From Gimesia maris (GTDB lineage: Bacteria > Planctomycetota > Planctomycetia > Planctomycetales > Planctomycetaceae), in contig NZ_CP042910.1 in the NCBI RefSeq assembly GCF_008298035.1, forward strand, positions 7,378,001-7,442,000: DNA of 64,000 nucleotides. Reading direction: 5' to 3'. This document shows, piece by piece, positions 63,952 through 64,000 of this stretch (position 1 is its first letter; each line of letters starts with the position of its first letter). The notes under the pieces were generated by a model. The model worked only from the letters and a program-made list of their open reading frames with translations. It did not search any database and was not told the DNA's origin. Position numbers and translations under genes: made by a program.

Positions 63952-64000
63952 CGCATTCGCTCCTGAATATGCTGGGGTTGAAACACATTCAGAATACGAT

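Larger units (their letters stand above)
61567..64000 (-). mobile_element. IS66-family insertion sequence (right end outside window)
   Basis: Three leftward genes with the IS66 order tnpA-tnpB-tnpC fill the last 2.4 kb. All three open reading frames are intact, so the element may be active. A likely left end is GTAACCGTTTCAGCAAATAC, starting near 61567 just after the tnpC stop, because IS66 elements commonly begin with GTA. The matching right inverted repeat is not found before base 64000. The exact ends and the target duplication cannot be determined here. Confidence 0.85.

Noticed and set aside
1-64000. CRISPR arrays, toxin-antitoxin or restriction systems
   Set aside because: No regularly spaced repeats and no recognisable cas, restriction or toxin genes were seen; the repeats present are palindromic and dispersed.

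Overview
The window looks like a chromosomal segment of a Planctomycetota bacterium, most likely a Gimesia-like member of the Planctomycetaceae. This is inferred from gene content, not from a marker gene. The characteristic families are two secreted sulfatases, a Tat-exported DUF1501 protein, two DUF1080 proteins (one fused to HEAT repeats), a DUF1559 pseudopilin-like protein with a small lipoprotein beside it, Tat-exported oxidoreductase and TIM-barrel proteins, and an Amt-type ammonium sensor kinase. Genes are short transcription units that switch strand often. Several convergent pairs almost touch or overlap at their stop codons. No complete RNA gene, prophage or CRISPR array was found.

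Layout. 1-3989: a leftward operon of a YtrA-type GntR repressor, an ABC ATPase and two tandem ABC permeases, the second cut by the window edge; a palindrome over its promoter suggests autorepression. 4148-8009: a sulfatase, a membrane protein with a SecD-like head domain, and a DUF1501 protein. 8634-13791: acetolactate synthase, a 64-residue membrane protein, a TIM-barrel glycosidase-like protein and glutamate decarboxylase. 13861-16812: lipoprotein, DUF1559 protein and DUF1080 protein. 16819-20853: PhoD-like phosphatase, SGNH hydrolase, a beta-propeller protein and a MoaD/ThiS-like protein. 21056-26571: TPR-peroxiredoxin fusion, PPOX protein, PAS-AraC regulator and Gfo/Idh/MocA oxidoreductase. 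26638-33930: HEAT-DUF1080 protein, UvrD-type helicase, THUMP RNA methyltransferase and sugar isomerase-like protein.

33931-40450 carries most of the dispersed repeats, a second sulfatase, an unrecognised secreted protein, an SDF symporter fused to a solute-binding domain, and a small methyltransferase. 40460-47070: carB and a hybrid histidine kinase with an ammonium transporter as sensor. 47096-54348: a TDD-superfamily rRNA-modification-like protein with a coiled-coil microprotein, a MoxR/DUF58/BatA-like operon and an alpha/beta hydrolase. 54712-61465: a second MoxR ATPase, a DUF255 thioredoxin-fold protein with a DsbD-like end, pyruvate kinase and a PQQ-type propeller. 61567-64000: an IS66-family insertion sequence with three intact genes, running off the right edge.

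No classic defence or biosynthetic island was found. The most unusual items are the Amt-hybrid kinase, the SDF symporter/solute-binding fusion, the SecD-head membrane protein, the MoaD-like/propeller pair, the Tsr3/DTW-like protein with its small partner, and a palindromic intergenic repeat family with at least four copies.
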